Assembly (NCBI GenBank): GCA_015075425.1
Contig: JABTUL010000001.1
Location: 2,356,001-2,420,000, forward strand
Source: Spirochaetales bacterium
Lineage (GTDB): Bacteria > Spirochaetota > Leptospiria > Leptospirales > Leptonemataceae
DNA: 64,000 bases
Direction of reading: 5' to 3'
Shown: one piece after another, positions 59,268-64,000 of the stretch
How the letters are laid out: every line of letters starts with the position of its first letter
Numbering within the stretch: the first letter of the stretch is position 1
Notes under the pieces: model-generated
Databases searched by the model: none
The model's input: only the letters and a program-made list of their open reading frames with translations
Told to the model about the DNA's origin: nothing
Translations under genes and position numbers: made by a program

Positions 59268-59573
59268 ATGAAGCGCATTCGGAACATTCATCCAGGAGAA
59301 ATTCTATCAGAGGAGTTTCTAACGCCCATGGGTATTTCAGCCTACAGGCTTGCCAAAGAGACCGGAATGCCTCAAACGCGCATTGGCGATATTATTCACG
59401 GAAAAAGGAGTATCTCGGCCGATACCGCACTACGGTTGGCACGCTTTTTTGGGGTATCCCCGCAATTCTGGCTTGGCCTCCAGAATGATTATGATCTTGA
59501 AGAGCAGAAGAAGAATCTTCGTAATGATCTCGAGAGAATGTCAACCTACGAACAGTTCATGGTCGCTCAATGA
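59268..59573 (+). CDS. higA: HigA antitoxin (cassette 23)
   Basis: 101 residues from the ATG at 59268 with GGTGGAG upstream. RIRNIHPGEILSEEFLTPMGISAYRLAKETGMPQTRIGDIIHGKRSISADTALRLARFFG is the HigA XRE domain. It represses the operon and blocks HigB. Confidence 0.92.
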   Translation: MKRIRNIHPGEILSEEFLTPMGISAYRLAKETGMPQTRIGDIIHGKRSISADTALRLARFFGVSPQFWLGLQNDYDLEEQKKNLRNDLERMSTYEQFMVAQ

Positions 59574-59605
59574 TTGAGAAAGGATCTATTCGCGCGGGTC
59601 AACAG

Positions 59606-59844
59606 CGGAGAACTTTGCGGCTTAGCGCTCACTCCCTCCACTTTGCGCTCCGGTCGCTCGGCCCTGGTCTTCTCCCCGCCACCATTCCGGAAAAAGGGGT
59701 TGCAGAAGCTTTGAGAGAAGCCAGAATGGTGTCGGGTCGTGCGGCTGCGCGCCCGGTTTGGTGTATGCGTCTGGCGCGCACCGCACCAGACTGCGGGCAA
59801 ATTGGGCCCGGCGGCCCAACTTCGCTAAGCCGCGGCGTTAGTCG
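59606..59844 (+). repeat. attC site, family A (A20)
   Basis: Opens CGGAGAAC, closes GTTAGTCG. Confidence 0.9.
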
Positions 59845-59896
59845 ACATGGGGCCGCTTGTGCAGGTGATCATCGGAACGGTCATGATGATTGCTCC

Positions 59897-60529
59897 ATGC
59901 AAAGGCCTCCCGTGCAATCGATACCAGACCGCCAGGATTTTTTTTTGCTTGCTGCTCTACCCATTGCACTGTTTGAGAGCTTTCCAGCTATGAATTATGT
60001 CCGGTATCTTGATCGGAAGTGGGCAGCCATTGAAGCGGATTTTGCTCGCCATCCTGGAATTTAGATCTCGACAGATCCACAGCAATTAGCTTACTATCAT
60101 GCTGGGAAGGAAATCTTTCGGCTAGATAAACGGGGCATCTGCGCCGCCGAGTGGAATATAGCCTATCTTGACATCTCCCAAATGGAGGATTCATTTGATT
60201 TATCCGCACTCCTGCGCGCTCAGTCAGTAGAACACATTGCCGCCCTCCTTACAATAGATTGGTCTACACTGCGGTTTTTTCCCCATGACGGTGTAGGTAC
60301 GGTCGAAATTCGCATTCCCACGGTCGTTGCTTTATCTCTGCATTCTTTGATCCGTAGGATGTTAGCCCTGCAGGAGGCGATTCGGCACCAGCCAAAAGTT
60401 CCGTCCTTGAGCAAGGGATGCCGATGTCCGACCTGTGAGACTTTCAAGATCTGTAACTCAAAGAATCGTTGCAGAAATTGCTATGATACTCTGGAAAATG
60501 GCCCCACATCGACTAACTTTGCGGCTTAG
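59897..60529 (+). pseudogene. Unknown gene split by an in-frame TAG (cassette 24)
   Basis: One frame runs from the ATG at 59897 (PPVQSIPDRQDFFLLAALPI; MNYVRYLDRKWAAIEADFAR) to a TAG at 60062-60064, and continues in the same frame after it (STDPQQLAYYHAGKEIFRLD; ICAAEWNIAYLDIS; TCETFKICNSKNRCRNCYDT) to 60529 inside the attC. The downstream half has ATG 60182 as a possible restart. The C-terminus has CxxC/CxxC zinc pairs. It is either a nonsense mutant or two genes. Function unknown. Confidence 0.5.
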
Positions 60530-60748
60530 CGCTCACTCCCTCCGCTATGCGCTCCGGTCGTTCGGCCCTGGTCTTCTCCCCGCCACCATTCCGGGAAAAG
60601 AGGTTGCAGAAGCCTTGAGGAAAGCCGGAATGGTGACGGGTCGTGCGGATGCGCGCCCGGTTTGGTCTGTGCGCATGGCGCGCACCGCACCAGACTGCGG
60701 GCAAATTGGGCCTGACGGCCCAACTTCGCTAAGCCGCGTCGTTATCTG
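60510..60748 (+). repeat. attC site, family A (A21)
   Basis: Opens CGACTAAC, closes GTTATCTG. Confidence 0.9.
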
Positions 60749-60866
60749 CCATTGCCGCGATACTTTTGGACCACTTCTTACAACTCCCGGACGCCGTGTA
60801 GCATGCTCAAATTCATTGACAGACCGATTGTAGTCACTTTTATGACTACAGCTTGGCTCGAAACTG

Positions 60867-61163
60867 ATGCAATTTTCTCCGGAAGCTGTCCGACTTTTCG
60901 AAGCCTCTGTGCCAAAGCAATTCCGGTCCCTGATATTGAAGGCCGCGCTTGGAAAACTGGCGACGGAACCGAACAAACCCGGAAAATCCACGAAACGCCT
61001 CTCAGCAGGCCGACCGCCCTATTTTCACGGAAAGGATGTTTGGCAATGCCGGGTCCAAGAGTGGCGCTTCTTTTATGTTCTTGAAGAAAATCGTATAGTC
61101 GTTTTCTTTGTGGGCAGGAAGGGTCGCAAGACTACCGAAGAGATGGTGCAAGAATATGAATAA
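60867..61163 (+). CDS. RelE-type toxin (cassette 25)
   Basis: 98 residues. FSPEAVRLFEASVPKQFRSLILKAALGKLATEPNKPGKSTKRL, then FHGKDVWQCRVQEWRFFYVLEENRIVVFFVGRKG are the RelE/HigB-like toxin pattern. The N-terminal WDV codons seen in cassette 11 are lost here by a 4-base difference, so the start is uncertain. It overlaps the Phd antitoxin by 8 bp. Confidence 0.75.
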   Translation: MQFSPEAVRLFEASVPKQFRSLILKAALGKLATEPNKPGKSTKRLSAGRPPYFHGKDVWQCRVQEWRFFYVLEENRIVVFFVGRKGRKTTEEMVQEYE

Positions 61164-61473
61164 ATCCTCGCGTTCCAGAGTTGTAGGCATTCGGGAGGCC
61201 AAGGCCCACCTTTCTGAGTATATCAAGAAGTCCAGAGATGTTCCCATTGTCATCACAAGCCATGGCAAACCGGAGGCGGTGCTTTTCAATGTCTCTGATC
61301 AAGATCCTGAAGACGTCATCCTCTTCACTTCGCCGGAATTCCAGTCCGCACTGGCCTACCCGGAATCCAAGCTCATCCGAAGTGCGGAATTGTTGAAGAA
61401 ATACAATTCTCCGGCGGCCAGACAGAAACCTCCGTCTGCCAAGAGTAAAAAAACTCGCGTCAACGGCAGATAA
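61156..61473 (+). CDS. Phd/YefM-type antitoxin (cassette 25)
   Basis: 105 residues. VVGIREAKAHLSEYIKKSRDVPIVITSHGKPEAVLFNVS is the Phd/YefM fold, which binds operator DNA; the tail would bind the toxin. The intact version of the broken copy in cassette 11. Confidence 0.85.
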   Translation: MNKSSRSRVVGIREAKAHLSEYIKKSRDVPIVITSHGKPEAVLFNVSDQDPEDVILFTSPEFQSALAYPESKLIRSAELLKKYNSPAARQKPPSAKSKKTRVNGR

Positions 61474-61705
61474 CTTTGCGGCTTAGCGCTCACTCCCTTC
61501 GCTATGCGCTCCGGTCGCTCGGCCCTGGTCTTCTCCCCGCCACCATTCCGGGAAAAGGGGTTGCAGGAGCTTTGAGGAAAGCCGGAATGGTGACGGGTCG
61601 TGCGGATGCGCGCCCGGGTTGGTCTATGCGTACGGCGCGCACCGCACCAGACTGCGGGCAAATTGGGCTTGGCGGCCCAACTTCGCTAAGCCGCGTCGTT
61701 ATTTG
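61467..61705 (+). repeat. attC site, family A (A22)
   Basis: Opens CAGATAAC, closes GTTATTTG. Confidence 0.9.
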
Positions 61706-62246
61706 CAATGCGCCCGAAAGTTATCCGCCGGTCATCCTTGCCCGGCGGGAAGAATTCACTTTTCTTCGCCGGTAAATTAGGCATTGCAGAGTTTTCTTAG
61801 TGAAAATTTCTGACCGGTCAGAATTTTCCCAGCAGTCTTCCTGAAGGAAAGATGCATCGGGAGGGAGCGAGTTCGGCTTCAGAAAAAATTAGCTGGACAC
61901 CAGCTTCTAAATGAAAAAAATTTTAGCCGGGAAGCGTAAGACCATATTGCCTTGTTTCGCGAGGGTTTCTTGTCCGGACCGCTACTTGCCCTCTTCACAT
62001 ATTCCTTTCAGCCTTCCAACGGAAGCAGAATGCTGGAAACTTAAAGATTTTGGGATAAAGTGTCTCGGCGGAAAGGCAGTAGAGCCATGGAGCATTGTTT
62101 CGTGAAGAGTTCTGGTCCGGATAGTTTGGAGAGGATTGCCAAAGATCGTTGGGCTTCTCAATGTGGCCTGGCAGGATAGGGTCGGCCAGTGCGTGAAGGG
62201 AGCGGCCATCCCGTGTCGCCATCCGTGGACTCCCGCGGGCGCACTG
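61706..62246 (+). other. Cassette 26 body without a convincing gene
   Basis: About 540 bp, related to cassette 12 at DNA level (shared AAAGTTATCCGCCGGTCATC near the start; TTTCGCGAGGGTTTC in the middle). Short open frames (for example 61911-62105) do not conserve protein sequence well between the two beyond CFARVSCP-RYLPSS. Probably non-coding or RNA-coding. Confidence 0.5.
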
Positions 62247-62452
62247 CAAATAACTTACGGATTCCTGCTGCGGGCCTCCGCATGAGCTCCGGCTCCTCGG
62301 GTCGACGCACTCTACGCGGAACGGCTCACCAGTTCGCCTTTTCCGCTCCGTGCGGATGCGCGCCAATTTTGGTATATTTTTATGGCGCGCACCGCATCGT
62401 GCTTGACCACATTTGCCCTGCGGGCAAACGTCAGGAATCCTAACGTTATGCG
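62247..62452 (+). repeat. attC site, family B (B3)
   Basis: Opens CAAATAAC, closes GTTATGCG; spacer TTAC/TAAC between outer and inner boxes. Confidence 0.85.
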
Positions 62453-62474
62453 CAATCCTGCATAGGAAAATCCG

Positions 62475-63128
62475 ATGCTTTGGAAATACAAAAATACACG
62501 CAGGTTCACGATCATGGGCTTCCTTGCTGGAGGTGCCTTGCTGACGATTGCTGGTTTGGTTTTATTGTTTAATGATGTCGTATCCAAAAGGGCCATCAAG
62601 CAGGATTTCGTTGCGCTGCAAGTAAGAACAATCGCTCTTAACGCACCGTCAGTTCCTGAACGATTCAGCTTCGATCCTGCAGACCGGGCGGTTCAAAATA
62701 AGTGCATTGTCCTCAATAAGGCACTGGATCTACGCAGATGTAATTATCCCGAGCTCAAAGCCACATTCACCATTTTTCCAAATATATGTTCGGTCAATGA
62801 AGGATGCTATGAGTATTATTCTGATTTCCTGCAGAGGTCTGGCAGCCCTTCCGGCCCGGATCCAGTATCGCTCGATTCAGCGGAGCTCCAGATTTCCCTG
62901 TTTCGAAAATTCTTATCCGTCCCTGAAGCAGAGCTTCACTTTGTTCATGATGACAAGGAGCGAAAATTACTGTACGTGCTAGCGCAAGATCGTAAGAAGG
63001 ATGTGTACCTATCGCTGACGGGAGACTTTGGCATTGTGAAATTCGTTGATCCTTTTGCTTCGGTGGAGGAGGCATCACGTTTTGCATCCGCCCTGCTCAT
63101 TTCGAAAAACACTGGTCAAGTCAAGTAA
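62475..63128 (+). CDS. Unknown single-span membrane protein (cassette 27)
   Basis: 217 residues. One N-terminal transmembrane helix (IMGFLAGGALLTIAGLVLLF) and a long extracytoplasmic domain with four Cys (NKCIVLNKALDLRRCNYPEL; NICSVNEGCYEYYSDF), likely two disulfides. No known family. Confidence 0.6.
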   Translation: MLWKYKNTRRFTIMGFLAGGALLTIAGLVLLFNDVVSKRAIKQDFVALQVRTIALNAPSVPERFSFDPADRAVQNKCIVLNKALDLRRCNYPELKATFTIFPNICSVNEGCYEYYSDFLQRSGSPSGPDPVSLDSAELQISLFRKFLSVPEAELHFVHDDKERKLLYVLAQDRKKDVYLSLTGDFGIVKFVDPFASVEEASRFASALLISKNTGQVK

Positions 63129-63138
63129 TGCAGGACTG

Positions 63139-63380
63139 CGCATAACTTTGCGGCTTAGCGCTCACTCTCTCCGCTATACGCTCCGGTCGTTCGGCCCTGG
63201 TCTTCTCCCCGCCACCATTCCGGGAAAAGGGGTTGCAGGAGCTTTGAGGAAAGCCGGAATGGTGACAGGTCGTGCGGATGCGCGCCCGGTTTGGTGGATA
63301 CGTATGGCGCGCACCGCACCAGACTGCGGGCAAATGCTCGGGCGTTGCCCTCGCACTTCGCTAAGCCGCGTCGTTATGCG
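63139..63380 (+). repeat. attC site, family A (A23)
   Basis: Opens CGCATAAC, closes GTTATGCG. The last inner hairpin (about 63335-63355) is altered to GCTCGGGCGTTGCCCTCGC. Confidence 0.9.
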
Positions 63381-63423
63381 CCATTGACACTTAAAGTCAA
63401 CTTTACATACTCAGAGGCATCAT

Positions 63424-64000
63424 ATGAAAATTTACCTTAACGACCTCCTCAGACTATCTGACACAGAATTGAAAAATACTAAAATCCGATTGAATCAGAG
63501 TAACAATCATGATTTCGATCCTATTCAGCTCTTCAAAAACAAGGATATGCAGTTATATAATGGCCAGTTCTACAATTACGGCTCGATGAAATCCTTCCAG
63601 CAAGGCCAAATAGCGATCGGACTTCTTAGGCTGGATTCCGAGAAATGGTTATTGTTTGATATCAGTCGTATTACCAAGGATCTGAACCTTTATGACAGCG
63701 TTGGCTATGAATATGAAACCCTGCATCAGCACAGCAAGTACTTTGGCCGCACTATCATACGCTATAAAAATCACAGCCAGCAAATGATTCGTAATGCCAT
63801 TCCTCTCATCAAAGAATGTATAGTTTTCGAAGTAATCAGTGAAACCTTCGACGACTCAGGATTCCCCGGGTATGAGAATGTGGATTTATCATGGGACGAG
63901 CTGAAAAGAGTTGTGCAAAAGAATGACTGGAGAACCGCGCTCGAAAATCAAAAAGGCGTGTATCTAATAACTGATACCATCACTGGCAAAAGATATGTTG
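63424..64000 (+). CDS. GIY-YIG nuclease-like protein, partial (cassette 28)
   Basis: The frame starts at ATG 63424 with GAGG upstream and runs off the right edge after 192 residues with no stop. An N-terminal ~170-residue domain (KIYLNDLLRLSDTELKNTKI; LRLDSEKWLLFDISRITKDL) precedes WRTALENQKGVYLITDTITG KRYV, the first strand and helix of a GIY-YIG nuclease core. The GVY form of the motif and the N-terminal extension suit the mobile-element GIY-YIG group. The catalytic Arg and Glu would be outside the window. Confidence 0.65.
   Translation, partial: MKIYLNDLLRLSDTELKNTKIRLNQSNNHDFDPIQLFKNKDMQLYNGQFYNYGSMKSFQQGQIAIGLLRLDSEKWLLFDISRITKDLNLYDSVGYEYETLHQHSKYFGRTIIRYKNHSQQMIRNAIPLIKECIVFEVISETFDDSGFPGYENVDLSWDELKRVVQKNDWRTALENQKGVYLITDTITGKRYV

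Larger units (their letters stand above)
36284..64000 (+). mobile_element. Integron gene-cassette array (28 attC sites; integrase not in window)
   Basis: Twenty-eight attC sites of three families delimit 27 complete cassettes. Every complete cassette begins with an octamer (GTTnnnnn) that is the reverse complement of the octamer opening its own attC (nnnnnAAC). Cassette genes mostly read rightwards, so the integrase and attI are expected left of the prophage. The array continues past both edges of what is seen. Confidence 0.9.

Noticed and set aside
37266-63356. Recurring minus-strand 60-70 residue open frames inside each family-A attC (starting MGRQAQFARSLVRCAPY)
   Set aside because: They exist only because the attC DNA is conserved. 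They have no ribosome-binding sites, and each is broken by indels in the variant sites.
37290-63370. Family-A sites as insertion sequences or REP elements
   Set aside because: No transposase or target duplications, and each is always placed at a cassette end with the 8-base code.
37250-63380. Regular long repeats that might suggest a CRISPR array
   Set aside because: The repeats are 206-239 bp, lie about 0.5-1.1 kb apart and enclose genes. Their ends are matched octamers, which fits attC sites; no cas genes are present.
36220-64000. An integron integrase in the window
   Set aside because: No tyrosine recombinase pattern was seen in any frame to the right of the phage. It should lie to the left, outside the window.

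Overview
The window has two parts: a Mu-like (transposable, contractile-tailed) prophage from position 1 to about 36.28 kb, and an integron gene-cassette array from there to the right edge. The host is a Gram-negative-type bacterium. Lipoproteins with lipoboxes and flagellar-type cassette genes would fit a motile, double-membraned organism such as a spirochaete, but nothing here fixes the taxon, and that suggestion is inference only.

Prophage. A repressor with an XRE-type helix-turn-helix and an S24 Ser-Lys peptidase domain (9433-10137, +) faces a leftward early operon (9284 to beyond position 1, -). The early operon carries a Ner-like regulator, small unknown proteins, a C39-like peptidase, the MuA-type DDE transposase, the MuB-type ATPase, a lysine-rich peptide, a Gam-like nuclease inhibitor and a gp16-like protein. 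Stops and starts overlap by a few bases almost throughout. Two small plus-strand genes sit inside this operon. Rightward of the repressor is an accessory block (10.2-12.5 kb), then a lysis block (12.6-13.7 kb), then the head genes: small and large terminase, protease-scaffold, portal, gpF, two decoration paralogues and the HK97-fold capsid protein. The tail genes follow: connectors, sheath, tube, frameshifted chaperone, tape measure, hub, spike, W, J, I and fibre. The left end of the phage lies outside the window. The right end falls between the fibre stop (36220) and about 36284.

Integron. From 36.28 kb to the end there are 28 attC sites: 23 of a ~239-bp family A, 3 of a ~206-bp family B and 2 of a ~224-bp family C. 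They delimit 27 complete cassettes plus a left remnant cut by the phage and a right partial cassette. In all 27 complete cassettes the 8 bases at the cassette start (GTTnnnnn) are the exact reverse complement of the 8 bases that open the cassette's own attC (nnnnnAAC). This is expected if each cassette circularises into one attC with matched outer boxes. Cassette genes mostly run left to right, so intI and attI should lie left of the prophage; no integrase is present in the window.

Cassette contents. About ten toxin-antitoxin modules are present: HigBA, ParE-type, RelE/Phd twice, MazEF twice and reversed, RHH/RelE, AbrB/Doc, DUF4258/YgiT and HigBA. There are nuclease-like genes (a broken HNH gene and a GIY-YIG gene), a zinc-ribbon rhomboid protease, a GNAT acetyltransferase, lipoproteins and membrane proteins. 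Two cassettes are flagellar-motor related: a soluble protein joining a MotA-like segment to a FliG C-terminal domain, and a FliL-like protein. Several cassettes are duplicated, and one copy often carries 1-base indels, many in homopolymers. That pattern could be real decay or unpolished consensus error.
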